Below are positions 1 through 10,381 of a stretch of DNA of 64,000 nucleotides, one piece after another. Position 1 is the first letter of the stretch. The number at the start of each line of letters is the position of its first letter. The position numbers were made by a program, and so were the translations under genes. This DNA comes from an uncultured Flavobacteriaceae bacterium. Lineage in GTDB: Bacteria > Bacteroidota > Bacteroidia > Flavobacteriales > Flavobacteriaceae. The stretch is from contig CALDYU010000014.1 in assembly GCA_937944485.1 (NCBI GenBank), positions 62,001 to 126,000 on the forward strand, in the 5' to 3' direction. The notes beneath the pieces were generated by a model. That model did no database searches. It worked only from the letters and a program-made list of their open reading frames with translations, and was not told the origin of the DNA.

Positions 1-1482
1 GTGCAATTAACCGATCAAACTTTTGATTTTCAATCTATTGCGCTTCGAGATGTTGCAGCGAATAGTAGGGCGTATATAGATGGCACTATCAAGCACTCCT
101 ATTTCAAAGATTGGGTTTTAGACCTTAATGTCGATACTAAAAATGATCGTTTACTTATTTTGAATACAGAATATGACGAAGAAGAACTATACTATGGCAA
201 GGGCTTTTTAAATGGTACAGGTAGAATTTTTGGATCTACAAAAGCACTAACCATAACCGTTGATGGTGCTACCGCAAGGGGGACTAAAATTAACATTCCG
301 CTCAGCGATGTTGCTTCTGCTGGAGATTATTCATTTATCAATTTCATTGATAAAAAGAGTGTTCAAACGATAGCGACACAACGCGTTTTAGATGATGTGC
401 AAGGCTTAGAAATGGCGTTTAACCTTGATGTTACCCCAGAAGCTGAGGTACAGATTGTAACCGACACTAAAACTGGCAGTACCTTAAGTGGTACAGGGGA
501 AGGTATTATTTTAATGGAAATAAATACGAGGGGCAAGTTTTATATGGAAGGCGAATTTGTTGTAGTTACGGGTAAATATAATTACAAATTTGGAGGTTTG
601 ATCGACAAGACCTTTGATGTGAAACCTGGGGGTACCATTAATTGGGAACAAGATCCGTTAGGGGCAGAACTTAATATGGAGGCAGTTTATAATTTAAATG
701 CAAATCCTGCCCCATTATTAGACAATACCGGAACAGGGTCAATTGGTACCCGAAGTGTTTCAACTGATGTAGTTATTGGCTTAACAGGTGAGTTGGAAAG
801 TCCTAATATCAATTTTAATATAGAATTTCCGGGTACAAGTTCTATTGTACAATCAGAGCTAGAGTACAAACTTCAAGATCCTACGAAAGAAGAGTTAAAC
901 GCAATTTCGTTGTTAGCTCAAGGTTCGTTTGTTAATGATGCAAGTCTGGGCAGCGATGTAATTACTGGTAATTTGGCCCAATCCGTTACCAGTATGCTAA
1001 CTGATTTGATAAGCTCGGAAGATGACAAGTTTCAGTTTTCTTTAGATCTGCAAGAGGCCGTTAGAAACCCGAATGCTATAATTGACCAGCGCCGAGTAGG
1101 GGTTTCAGTCTCTACTCAAATAAACGAGAATGTATTTTTTAACGGTAAGGTGGGTGTACCAGTAGGTGGTACATCTGAAACAATAGTTGCAGGTAATTTT
1201 GAATTGCAATTACTCCTGAACGAAGAAGGTACTTTAAGTGCAAAATTTTTCAGTCGTGAGAGTGAAATTCAAGAATTTTTAAGTGACCGTGTTGCATCTA
1301 CTCAAGGTGTAGGGCTTTCTTATGAAGTTGATTTCAATAGTTTTAAAGAACTCTGGCGTCATCTATTTAAGAAAAAAGAGCGACAGAAAACTTCTGATGT
1401 TTCAAATAAACCAATAATTTCTGCAATCGGTAATGATAGTCTGATACGGGTGCGTGCCAAACCCAAAAATATTCAAGAGTAA
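1..1482 (+). CDS. tamB: TamB-family translocation/assembly protein, C-terminal part
   Basis: This is the C-terminal 493 residues of a TamB (DUF490) protein. The family is anchored in the inner membrane, spans the periplasm as a long beta-taco and works with a BamA-like partner in outer-membrane protein assembly or lipid transfer. The gene enters from the left edge, so the first codon seen is internal. The sequence shows long runs of alternating polar and hydrophobic residues, the DUF490 blocks KTFDVKPGGTINWEQDP near residue 204 and LESPNINFNIEFPG near 265, and the late SLLAQGSF motif near 302. A Lys/Arg-rich tail follows the domain (about 455-493), as is common in Bacteroidota homologues. The call is secure; the exact cargo is not known. 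Confidence 0.88.
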   Translation: MQLTDQTFDFQSIALRDVAANSRAYIDGTIKHSYFKDWVLDLNVDTKNDRLLILNTEYDEEELYYGKGFLNGTGRIFGSTKALTITVDGATARGTKINIPLSDVASAGDYSFINFIDKKSVQTIATQRVLDDVQGLEMAFNLDVTPEAEVQIVTDTKTGSTLSGTGEGIILMEINTRGKFYMEGEFVVVTGKYNYKFGGLIDKTFDVKPGGTINWEQDPLGAELNMEAVYNLNANPAPLLDNTGTGSIGTRSVSTDVVIGLTGELESPNINFNIEFPGTSSIVQSELEYKLQDPTKEELNAISLLAQGSFVNDASLGSDVITGNLAQSVTSMLTDLISSEDDKFQFSLDLQEAVRNPNAIIDQRRVGVSVSTQINENVFFNGKVGVPVGGTSETIVAGNFELQLLLNEEGTLSAKFFSRESEIQEFLSDRVASTQGVGLSYEVDFNSFKELWRHLFKKKERQKTSDVSNKPIISAIGNDSLIRVRAKPKNIQE

Positions 1483-1636
1483 AAAGCTAATTATTTCATG
1501 ATTTTTTTGCTAAAAACGGGGAATTAGTGTTATCGAGCACACGAAAACGATAGAGTTAGTTAAATCCTTATAAATAAGGGCTTCAACAGTTTTTTAATTC
1601 GAATTTGTTTGTTACATTGCTAGCTTAATTTTTTTG

Positions 1637-2623
1637 ATGGCTAAAGCAATACAAAAAATAGGCGTTTTTACCTCAGGAGGCGACTCCCCAGGAATGAATG
1701 CCGCTATTCGCGCTGTAGTGAGAACCTGTGCTTTTATGAAAATAAATTGTGTGGGAATTTATCGCGGGTATCAAGGGATGATCGAAGGAGACTTCAAGCC
1801 TATGGACGCACGTAGCGTTAATAATATTATTAATAAAGGTGGTACCATTCTAAAATCTGCACGGTGCCAAGATTTCAGAACGAAAGAAGGGCGTAAGAAG
1901 GCTTATGAACAGTTATTGAAAGAAGGCATTGACGCCTTTGTTGTAATTGGGGGTGATGGAAGTTTTACGGGTGCCATGATTTTTAATGAGGAATATGGTT
2001 TTCCAGTAATTGGTATTCCGGGCACCATTGATAATGATATTTTCGGAACATCTAATACACTTGGTTTTGATACAGCCTGCAACACGGTAGTTGAAATTAT
2101 TGATAAAATTCGGGATACGGCAAGTTCACATAACCGACTGTTTTTTGTTGAGGTTATGGGAAGAGATGTTGGTCATATCGCTTTAAATGTAGGTGTTGGA
2201 GCTGGTGCTGAAGAAATTTTAATTCCCGAAGAAAATTTAGGACTGGAGCGATTGGTTGAATCTTTAAAGCGCAGTAAAAAATCTGGTAAATCATCAAGTA
2301 TTGTTGTTGTTGCTGAAGGCGATAAAATAGGAAAGAGCGTATTTGAGTTAAAAGAATATGTTGAAGAACATTTGCCTATTTATGATGTACGTGTTTCTGT
2401 ATTGGGGCATTTACAGCGTGGCGGGGCACCTTCTTGTTATGATAGAGTATTAGCTAGTAGAATGGGAGTAAAGGCCGTGGAAACCTTATTAGAGGGTAAA
2501 TCGAGCCTAATGGTGGGTATTCAAAACAATGAGTTAACATTAACCCCAATACATAAGGCTATCAAGGGACATGCGAAAATTGACAAAGAACTCATTCGAG
2601 TCTCTGATATAATGACTACGTAA
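1637..2623 (+). CDS. pfkA: ATP-dependent 6-phosphofructokinase
   Basis: PfkA phosphorylates fructose 6-phosphate to fructose 1,6-bisphosphate, the committed step of glycolysis, in the cytoplasm. The 328-residue length is typical of bacterial PfkA. Visible motifs are the ATP loop GGDSPGMNAAIR (residues 14-25), RGYQG (43-47), GGDGSFTGA (105-113), the catalytic PGTIDNDI with Asp132, EVMGRDVGHIALN, and the substrate-binding GHLQRGGAPS near 255. A TTG codon lies directly before the ATG at 1637; I chose ATG because the family begins only a few residues before the first strand. The gap gene follows after 24 bases, so the two are probably co-transcribed as a glycolytic pair. Confidence 0.97.
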   Translation: MAKAIQKIGVFTSGGDSPGMNAAIRAVVRTCAFMKINCVGIYRGYQGMIEGDFKPMDARSVNNIINKGGTILKSARCQDFRTKEGRKKAYEQLLKEGIDAFVVIGGDGSFTGAMIFNEEYGFPVIGIPGTIDNDIFGTSNTLGFDTACNTVVEIIDKIRDTASSHNRLFFVEVMGRDVGHIALNVGVGAGAEEILIPEENLGLERLVESLKRSKKSGKSSSIVVVAEGDKIGKSVFELKEYVEEHLPIYDVRVSVLGHLQRGGAPSCYDRVLASRMGVKAVETLLEGKSSLMVGIQNNELTLTPIHKAIKGHAKIDKELIRVSDIMTT

Positions 2624-3649
<1,026 letters not shown>

Positions 3650-3662
3650 ATTATTAGTTTTG

Positions 3663-3706
3663 AATGCCCCTGAAACTTAATATGCTTTTGGGGCATTTCT
3701 TTTTTT
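3663..3706 (+). terminator. Rho-independent terminator after gap
   Basis: Perfect 8-bp stem AATGCCCC (3663-3670) with GGGGCATT (3690-3697), a 19-base loop, and a T-rich run at 3696-3706. It lies 14 bases after the gap stop codon. The next gene begins only 13 bases beyond the T run, which leaves little room for a separate promoter. Confidence 0.9.
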
Positions 3707-3719
3707 AAAATTTTGCAAT

Positions 3720-4571
3720 ATGATATTGATTGTTGATAGTGGAGCAACCAAGGCAGATTGGATTGCCTTAGATGAAAATGGTAAAGAATTATTCTTAACC
3801 CAAACACTAGGGCTCAGCCCTGAAGTCTTGACTAAGGCAGTAATAGAAGATCGGTTGGCAAATAATTTTGAGTTATCTAAAAACAGAGAAGGCATTACAC
3901 GGTTACATTTTTATGGTGCCGGTTGTGGTACTGACCGTATGAAGGTGTTTTTGAAGGCTATTTTCTCAGATTTTTTTCCAAATGCTAAGGCCCATGTAAA
4001 AGAAGATACGTATGCAGCTATTTTTTCTACCACCAAAATTGGACATCAAGGTATTGTTTGTATTCTTGGTACTGGTTCAAATTGCAGCTATTATGATGGT
4101 CATCAACTCTTTCAAAAAGTTACGTCTTTAGGTTATATTCCTATGGATGATGGTAGCGGTAATTATTTTGGGAGAAAATTAATTAGAGATTATTATTTCC
4201 ATAAAATGCCTCAAGATTTGGCTATGAAATTTGCTAAGGGCTATGATCTCGATCCTGATGTTATTAAAGAAAACCTATACAAACAACCAAACCCAAATAC
4301 CTATTTAGCTACTTTTGCTCGTTTTTTAATTGAAAACAAAGAACATTCGTATTGTAAAGGGGTTATTGATAAAGGCTTTCAGCAGTTTGTAAATAATTAT
4401 ATCATGCAGTTCGAGTTGGCGACTAAGGTGCCCATTAACTTTGTTGGTAGCATTGCACATTACTTAAAAGAAGAACTTATTGCCGTATTAAAGCGTAATG
4501 ATTTGATTGTCGGTGTTATTCGTCAAAGACCAATAGAAGGATTGGTAGAATTTCATAAAGAGAATATTTAA
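3720..4571 (+). CDS. BadF/BadG-family ATPase, N-acetylglucosamine kinase-like
   Basis: A 283-residue protein of the ASKHA (sugar kinase/actin/hsp70) fold, closest in layout to N-acetylglucosamine kinases of the BadF/BadG/BcrA/BcrD family. The phosphate-1 loop VDSGATKADW is at residues 5-14, phosphate-2 GIVCILGTGSNCSYYDG near 110, and the adenosine motif VGSIAHY near 243. It is cytoplasmic, with no signal peptide. The likely role is phosphorylation of GlcNAc or another amino sugar salvaged from the cell wall; the substrate is inferred from the family only. The start is the only ATG near the conserved N terminus. Confidence 0.8.
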   Translation: MILIVDSGATKADWIALDENGKELFLTQTLGLSPEVLTKAVIEDRLANNFELSKNREGITRLHFYGAGCGTDRMKVFLKAIFSDFFPNAKAHVKEDTYAAIFSTTKIGHQGIVCILGTGSNCSYYDGHQLFQKVTSLGYIPMDDGSGNYFGRKLIRDYYFHKMPQDLAMKFAKGYDLDPDVIKENLYKQPNPNTYLATFARFLIENKEHSYCKGVIDKGFQQFVNNYIMQFELATKVPINFVGSIAHYLKEELIAVLKRNDLIVGVIRQRPIEGLVEFHKENI

Positions 4572-4653
4572 TTTTCTATCACAGCAATAGTACTTAAGTC
4601 ATAATGTGCTTTGTTGATTGAATTTTCAAAGTGCAGAGAAGCATATTTTATAA

Positions 4654-5034
4654 CTACTTTGTCGCTATCATTGATATTTCAACATTTACAAATTTAGGAA
4701 GGTTTGCAACCTCAACTGTTTCACGAGCTGGTGCGGTTTCTTGATTAAAATAAGAACCGTAAACTTCATTAACACTAGTAAATTCGTTCATATCGGCTAA
4801 AAAAATTGAGGATTTCAGCACATTTTCGAAAGTCATTCCCGCTTCTTTTAAGATGGCTTCCAAATTTCGCATGCATTGATCGGTTTCTTTTTTTATATCC
4901 CCCTCAATTAACTTCCCTGTTTCAGCATCCATAGGTATTTGACCTGAAATATATAAAGTGTTTCCGCTTAATACAGCTTGATTATAGGGGCCAATTGGTG
5001 CGGGTGCTTTCGTTGTATTTATTATTTTTTTCAT
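4654..5034 (-). CDS. ridA: RidA family enamine/imine deaminase
   Basis: RidA hydrolyses reactive 2-aminoacrylate-type enamines that leak from PLP enzymes, protecting cytoplasmic transaminases. The 126-residue protein carries the family pattern: APAPIGPYNQAV near residue 10, SGQIP near 30, and the ligand-binding APARETVEVANLPK with Arg104 and Glu119, equivalent to E. coli Arg105 and Glu120. It lies 63 bases downstream of lptD on the same strand and converges with the sugar kinase gene. Confidence 0.95.
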   Translation of the reverse strand: MKKIINTTKAPAPIGPYNQAVLSGNTLYISGQIPMDAETGKLIEGDIKKETDQCMRNLEAILKEAGMTFENVLKSSIFLADMNEFTSVNEVYGSYFNQETAPARETVEVANLPKFVNVEISMIATK

Positions 5035-5097
5035 AAAATGTTATTTTATTTCTTTGAAGATATCCCTCTTTAAATATGCAACAGTCCTATGTCAAAA

Positions 5098-7848
5098 TCA
5101 CCTTCTTCTAGCGGGTTGACTGCTATTTTCCCATTTCAAATCTTTGAGAATAGACGCGCTGATTCCAATAAAGAAATCCCAACGTCTAAATTGTCCAAAG
5201 GGAGTCCAATTAAAATTCATATTAAAACTACCCAATGTCCTAGTAAAGTTTAAACGGGTTAAGGTAACCCCTTTGTTTTTAAAATCATAACCAGAAGATA
5301 CGCCAACATTCCATCTTGGTGACAACTGCACTTTACCTCGAACCATCAACGAATGACTGCTAAATTCATTTTGCCTTGCTGAGTTCGCATACGATGCCGA
5401 ATAAACCAAATTGAAATTCCACGGAATTTGTGTATTGTAGGCAGGGTTTTCAATATCAGCCTCCTTTCTTTTGTCCCTATTCAATTCTGGGTCACCGAAT
5501 TCATCACGACGATCGAACGGATTTACAACATCTTCTTGGGCAGAATAATCAAATTGTCCAACTTCATCCTCTTCTTCTACATTTTCATCTTTTTCTTTCT
5601 TGCCAAACATGTCACTGCTTATTTCATAACCAATATTCAAATTGGCTCTAGTAAGTCTAAGCAAGCTTCCCCCATTGTCTATATTAAAAGTATTGATACG
5701 TCGACCATTATTATCAATAGCATAAGGGTCTAGGCCAGCTGAAAAATTGATTCGCATTTTGTTGTCTAATATGGTAGTACCTCCATTCACACTTAGGGGA
5801 CTTATACGCAGCGAATCGGCTTCTAAATTATAACCTGTTGATATATTCAAATTATTTAATATAGATATTTTCTTAGGTTCGGTGGCTGTAGAATCTCTAT
5901 CTCTTACCTTGGCCTCTAAGGTATTCGCCAACGAAAAGTTAATGCTATTCGATTTTGATAAACGCGGAGAGCCGTTTAAGGTGCCGTCAAAGCGACTAAA
6001 TTGTACGACTTCACCATTATCACCAATATATTCATCATAAAATTGGTCGAAAGAAGGTGCGTAGCCATAGCTTAAAGAAGGGCGCATAACGTGGCGTAAA
6101 GCCTGTAATTTTTTATCCTCTCCAAAGTCAAAAGTACCGTATATCGTTGTTCCGATACTGGCATTAAAATTATATTGGTTGTAACGATCGAAACCTTTAA
6201 TAGTATCACGTACCACAGTACCTCTTTGGGTTGGGTCATCGGCAGCTATAAAACGTTGATTAAATGTTTCTAGAGTCCATACATCTTCATAATTGCCACC
6301 CACACTTACACTCAAATGTTTGGCCACTTTAAAATTGGTACTTATTGGTATGCGGTGACGTGCGCCAAATCTGGCATTATCAAACATGGCACCCGTAAAA
6401 AAATCTTGATCATTAGTTGTTAATTGATTTCTTGCATTTACATCATATTGAAAATTTATATTTTGCAGAGCTCCTTTTTTTATTCCTTCTCTTTTGGCAA
6501 AAGGAAAAATACGCTCCATACTTGCTTGAAACGTGGGCAAAGTCATTTGTATATTATCCGCGCCATTATCTGTTGAGCCGGGTGAGGTGTTTTGGCTATG
6601 AGTAGCTGTTAAACTCATGTTGACTGACGGATAAGCAGGGAAGGTCTTAGAATATGAAATAGATGAAGAGTTGTTGTTGCTTAATAAATTACTGCTACTC
6701 ACTTGACCCAATGCATTTCTGAAAAACTGACTGCTACCTAGATTCACCGAAGCTGAGAAGCGCGAATTCGGACTCGCTTTTGGGTCTTGCGAGTGCGATA
6801 TTTGAATATTATAGTTCTGACTACTACTAAAGTCGCTAAACCCTTTTTGGCTGGTGACTAAATTTTCAAAACGAACATTGATATTGCCGCGATATTTATA
6901 TCTTTTGGCATAATTAGAACGTGATCTGAAGCCCCAACTACCATTCGTGTAGAAATCGCCTGTTACTTCTAAATCAAAGTTGTCTCCTATTGGTAAATAA
7001 TAGCCCGCACCTTCTAGAAAATAACCCCTTCGAGGATCGTTACCAATTGAGGGCATTAATAAACCAGCGGTCTTTCCGACATTCAATGGAAAATATGCAA
7101 AGGGCAAGCCAATTGGTGTCGGTACATCTGCAATATATAGATTCAGTGGCCCCGCAATAACTTTTTTTTGGGGCACAAATTTTGCTTTTCGAAGGCGGAT
7201 ATAATAATCAGGATTTATAGAGTCTTCTGCGGTGGTAATTTTTGCCTCGCTCATAAAATATACTGAATCATTCTCTTTCTTAGTAATTTGAGCATAAACC
7301 TTCATCGATTGACTACCCCCTAAGGGACCCGCATCGGCATCTTGCTCAGTGCGGGAATTAAATATTAACGCTTTTTGGGTATCAAAATTAAAGCGAATGG
7401 AATCGGGTACAACTTCATTATCTCCTTGCTTAAAAAAGGGTATTTGCGAATAGTTGCCTAGAGAGTCTTTCAAGCGACCCGCATAGACTTCATTTTTTAT
7501 ATAATCTAAAATGATAATGCCCGCTTTTAACTCTGTGCCTTGATAGTTAATTTTTGCTTCGTTGTACAGGTATATTTTTTGATTTTTCTGACTTAAAATA
7601 ATAGAATCTTTTGCGGTGTATTGAATTTTATCGAGAAGTAAAGGTCTTTTTTTACTTATGGTATCATTGGTTTTCGTTTCCTTTAACACCGCGTCTTTTT
7701 CAATAATTTCTGGAATTAAAGGAGCCGTGATTGAATCGGACGCCGCTTTGATAGGTAATATGATTACCTTATCTTCTTGCGTTAGCCCATATTGCAAACC
7801 AAAAAAGAGGACGGAGAGGAAAAGAAAAAGATGTTTATTTGATTGCAA
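5098..7848 (-). CDS. lptD: LptD-like LPS assembly outer-membrane protein
   Basis: The 916-residue protein fits the Bacteroidota form of LptD, the outer-membrane barrel that inserts lipopolysaccharide into the outer leaflet. It has a signal peptide (about 1-23), an OstA/LptA-like beta-jellyroll (about 70-150, including IYLYNEAKINYQGTELKAG), a conserved LPFAYFPLN / GLLMPSIG block near 245-265, and a long barrel domain rich in alternating aromatic strands ending in a basic tail. An acidic insert (KKEKDENVEEEDE) lies near residue 755. I see no cysteine anywhere, so the disulfides that mature E. coli LptD cannot form. It is divergent from the amidase gene and followed by ridA. Confidence 0.85.
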   Translation of the reverse strand: MQSNKHLFLFLSVLFFGLQYGLTQEDKVIILPIKAASDSITAPLIPEIIEKDAVLKETKTNDTISKKRPLLLDKIQYTAKDSIILSQKNQKIYLYNEAKINYQGTELKAGIIILDYIKNEVYAGRLKDSLGNYSQIPFFKQGDNEVVPDSIRFNFDTQKALIFNSRTEQDADAGPLGGSQSMKVYAQITKKENDSVYFMSEAKITTAEDSINPDYYIRLRKAKFVPQKKVIAGPLNLYIADVPTPIGLPFAYFPLNVGKTAGLLMPSIGNDPRRGYFLEGAGYYLPIGDNFDLEVTGDFYTNGSWGFRSRSNYAKRYKYRGNINVRFENLVTSQKGFSDFSSSQNYNIQISHSQDPKASPNSRFSASVNLGSSQFFRNALGQVSSSNLLSNNNSSSISYSKTFPAYPSVNMSLTATHSQNTSPGSTDNGADNIQMTLPTFQASMERIFPFAKREGIKKGALQNINFQYDVNARNQLTTNDQDFFTGAMFDNARFGARHRIPISTNFKVAKHLSVSVGGNYEDVWTLETFNQRFIAADDPTQRGTVVRDTIKGFDRYNQYNFNASIGTTIYGTFDFGEDKKLQALRHVMRPSLSYGYAPSFDQFYDEYIGDNGEVVQFSRFDGTLNGSPRLSKSNSINFSLANTLEAKVRDRDSTATEPKKISILNNLNISTGYNLEADSLRISPLSVNGGTTILDNKMRINFSAGLDPYAIDNNGRRINTFNIDNGGSLLRLTRANLNIGYEISSDMFGKKEKDENVEEEDEVGQFDYSAQEDVVNPFDRRDEFGDPELNRDKRKEADIENPAYNTQIPWNFNLVYSASYANSARQNEFSSHSLMVRGKVQLSPRWNVGVSSGYDFKNKGVTLTRLNFTRTLGSFNMNFNWTPFGQFRRWDFFIGISASILKDLKWENSSQPARRR

Positions 7849-7868
7849 GGCTATATATCCTATTTTTG
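7839..7868 (+). promoter_or_regulatory. Candidate Bacteroidota promoter for the amidase gene
   Basis: TTG (7839-7841), 19 bases, then TATTTTTG (7861-7868) matches the TTG / TAnnTTTG pattern of Bacteroidota housekeeping promoters. It would give a leader of about 120 bases. The -33 element overlaps the start of lptD on the other strand. Confidence 0.35.
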
Positions 7869-7908
7869 TAATCGAATGATTTCATCGATAGAAATCGTGA
7901 TAAGTGTT

Positions 7909-7916
7909 CAAACTTA
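7909..7916 (-). promoter_or_regulatory. Candidate -7 box for lptD
   Basis: Read on the minus strand this is TAAGTTTG, a match to TAnnTTTG, about 60 bases before the lptD start. No TTG is seen at the expected spacing upstream, so the call rests on the -7 box alone. Confidence 0.25.
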
Positions 7917-7998
7917 CATATATTTTTCGTTCTGCTAATAGGGTATTACGATAAATTTAACCATATTTAAGTTATTAAAAATCCCCATTTCAATGATC

Positions 7999-9360
7999 AT
8001 GAAACGCCTTTTAACTGTCTTTTTTTTGTTGTTTGCACCTTCTTGTTTCTTAGTAGAAGCGCATTCTTATGACAAGAATATTGACGATGAATTTGTAGTT
8101 GTTCTTGATGCCGGCCATGGCGGACATGATCCTGGTAACCTCGGTAATGGGTATTTAGAAAAAGACATCGCCTTAAAGATTGTTTTAAAAGTTGGTGCAA
8201 TATTAGCGCGCCATGATAATATCAAAGTAATTTATACTAGAAATGATGATACTTTCGTCGATTTGTTCGTTAGAGGTGAAATAGCGAATAAAGCAAATGC
8301 TGATTTGTTCGTTTCAGTACATTGCGATTCACATAGTTCAGATGCTTACGGAGCGGGTACTTTTGTTCTCGGGTTGCATGCCAACAAGCAAAATTTTGAG
8401 ATTGCCAAAAAGGAAAATTCTGTAATTTATTTAGAAGATAATTATGAGACTAGGTATGCCGATTATAACATCAATTCTCCAGAATCTATTATAGGTCTTA
8501 CCATTATGCAGGAAGAATTTTTAGATCAGAGTATTGCCCTAGCTAAAGAAATTCAAGATAATTTTTCCCATAAGTTAAAGCGAAAGAATAGAGAGGTGAA
8601 ACAAGCAGGTTTTATCGTGCTTCATCAAACATTTATGCCTAGTGTTTTAGTAGAAACAGGCTTTTTAACAAACGATGAAGAAGGGGCTTATTTGAATTCT
8701 AAAAAAGGACAATCAGAGATGGGTTTAGCTATTGCAGAAGCTATATTAAAGTACAAAAATGGTAGCACGGCTAATATAGGTAGTATTGAGAAGCCAATAG
8801 TTACGGCAACTCCTGAAAAGATTGAGGACACTTCTCAAGAAATAACAAAAAGTACGGAAGAAGAATTTGAGAAAAACCCGAGTTCGAATCCAATAGAAGA
8901 AAAAATAGAACCTCAACGCTTGCCTGAAAAATCTATTGTGAAAATGGAAGAAAATAGTATTGAAAATAAGCCGCCTGCTACTATTCCAGCCTTAGAGAAT
9001 AAAGAGGTGTTGCAAGAAAATACAGCAAAGACCAATACGGTTACTAGTAAAAGTGAACCACCTATGTCGAAGAAAAGTACGCTTTCAGATACATCAGGTG
9101 TTATTTTTAAAGTACAGTTGATGGCTACTACCAAAGATGTAGCCTTATTACCCAGTAATTTTAATGGTCTCGATACCTTAACAAAAGAATCTTTTAAACA
9201 GTTTAAGCGCTATATGTTTGGAAACACGAATTCGTATGAAACTGCGCAACAGTTAAAGGAACAAGCAGGAGCTAATGGGTATCCAGGCGCTTACATTGTT
9301 GCTTATAACAACGGAAAGCGCATCTCCACTGGCGAAGCCTTAAAATTGATTTCGCAATAA
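7999..9360 (+). CDS. N-acetylmuramoyl-L-alanine amidase (Amidase_3) with C-terminal SPOR-like region
   Basis: A periplasmic zinc amidase that cuts the bond between MurNAc and L-alanine in peptidoglycan, usually in daughter-cell separation. It has a signal peptide (about 1-23), the zinc motif VVLDAGHGGHDPGN near residue 34 with the Glu of YLEKDIALKI, a second zinc ligand in VSVHCDSH near 104, and the catalytic Glu in VLVETGFLTNDEE near 218. A low-complexity Glu/Lys/Pro/Ser linker (about 260-355) leads to a C-terminal domain (about 365-453, VIFKVQLMATT) that looks like a SPOR peptidoglycan-binding fold. An ATG two codons earlier at 7993 is an equal alternative start. Confidence 0.9.
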   Translation: MKRLLTVFFLLFAPSCFLVEAHSYDKNIDDEFVVVLDAGHGGHDPGNLGNGYLEKDIALKIVLKVGAILARHDNIKVIYTRNDDTFVDLFVRGEIANKANADLFVSVHCDSHSSDAYGAGTFVLGLHANKQNFEIAKKENSVIYLEDNYETRYADYNINSPESIIGLTIMQEEFLDQSIALAKEIQDNFSHKLKRKNREVKQAGFIVLHQTFMPSVLVETGFLTNDEEGAYLNSKKGQSEMGLAIAEAILKYKNGSTANIGSIEKPIVTATPEKIEDTSQEITKSTEEEFEKNPSSNPIEEKIEPQRLPEKSIVKMEENSIENKPPATIPALENKEVLQENTAKTNTVTSKSEPPMSKKSTLSDTSGVIFKVQLMATTKDVALLPSNFNGLDTLTKESFKQFKRYMFGNTNSYETAQQLKEQAGANGYPGAYIVAYNNGKRISTGEALKLISQ

Positions 9361-9363
9361 TGG

Positions 9364-9391
9364 TTGCGTTCGTATTTTATGTTTAATTTTG
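9364..9391 (+). promoter_or_regulatory. Promoter for the mlaD-Fe-S run
   Basis: TTG (9364-9366), 17 bases, TAATTTTG (9384-9391): a full match to the Bacteroidota consensus, 25 bases before the TTG start codon of the MCE gene. Both position and spacing fit. Confidence 0.6.
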
Positions 9392-9415
9392 CATAGTACC
9401 TAAAATTTATTCTTT

Positions 9416-10381
9416 TTGAAATTATCTAGAGAAATTAAGACAGGTCTAATCGTTATCATGGGAATATTGTGTGTCATATTTGGCTACAGCTTCCTAAAAT
9501 CAACTTCTTATTTTAGTGACGATTTTAAGCTTTTAGCAATTTATGACGATGTTGGAGGGCTGCAACCAGGAACAGCAGTTTCTATAAATGGAAAGAACGT
9601 TGGCACAGTAAATGGAATAAAATTTGCAGATACTACTGGCAGATTAATTGTTAGTTTTTCGGTAAATAGAGATTTACTTTTTTCGAAAGAGAGTACAGTA
9701 GAATTGTACGATACTGGTTTAATCGGAGGTAAAGGCTTGCGAATAAACCCCGTTTTTGATGGTAAACCTATTGCTGATGGTGATGTGTTGATGACCAGTA
9801 CTAAGGCAAGCCTAAGTGAAGTGGCTGATCAAAAATTATCTCCAATTTTAGAAAAGTTTGAATCGGCCTTAACTGATGCCGACTCTGTGATGTTAAATGT
9901 AAATGCTGTTTTAGATAAGAAAGCAAAAAGAGATTTAAGAGAGTCTATAAGTGATTTGAGTTATTTAATGAATGATTTAAAAAGCTCAGCGAGTAGTTTG
10001 AATAGATTGCTTCAAAATAATGAAGAAAAGTTAGATAATGCCTTGGGTAATTTTGAAAAACTTACCCATAATTTAGCACAATTATCTGATTCTTTAAATA
10101 ATGCTGGTTTAGGTCGATCTCTGGCAAGTTTGGAAGCCACAGTTGCTAATTTAGATGATATGATGTCTAGAATAGAAAGAGGAGAGGGTACCATGGGTAA
10201 AATTATGAAAGATGAGGAGCTGTATAAGAATTTGAATAACGCTTCGCGAGAGTTAGATTTATTACTTCAAGATTTTAGACTGAATCCTAAACGCTATGTA
10301 AATGTTTCTGTTTTTGGTAAAAAACAGAAGGAATATGAGGTTCCGGAAGATGATCCAGCGAAAAAAATAGAAAATAAATAG
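9416..10381 (+). CDS. mlaD: MlaD/MCE-family lipid transport protein
   Basis: MCE proteins are inner-membrane-anchored periplasmic hexamers that bind phospholipids moving between the membranes. The 321-residue protein begins MKLSREIKTGLIV, has one membrane segment (about 9-28), an MCE domain (about 36-115, with DDVGGLQPGTAVSINGKNVG and TGLIGGKGLRI) and a long helical region (about 135-285) that should form the central channel. The start codon is TTG; the next ATG would cut into the membrane anchor, and the KLSREIKTG opening is typical of Bacteroidota MlaD proteins. No MlaE/MlaF partners are present here. The next gene starts directly after its stop codon. Confidence 0.88.
   Translation: MKLSREIKTGLIVIMGILCVIFGYSFLKSTSYFSDDFKLLAIYDDVGGLQPGTAVSINGKNVGTVNGIKFADTTGRLIVSFSVNRDLLFSKESTVELYDTGLIGGKGLRINPVFDGKPIADGDVLMTSTKASLSEVADQKLSPILEKFESALTDADSVMLNVNAVLDKKAKRDLRESISDLSYLMNDLKSSASSLNRLLQNNEEKLDNALGNFEKLTHNLAQLSDSLNNAGLGRSLASLEATVANLDDMMSRIERGEGTMGKIMKDEELYKNLNNASRELDLLLQDFRLNPKRYVNVSVFGKKQKEYEVPEDDPAKKIENK

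Noticed and set aside
4572-4653. Hairpin between the sugar kinase gene and ridA
   Set aside because: The stem needs two G-T pairs and has no T run on either strand.
5428-5733. 101-residue plus-strand frame inside lptD
   Set aside because: Antisense to a well supported gene, with no start context and no family resemblance.
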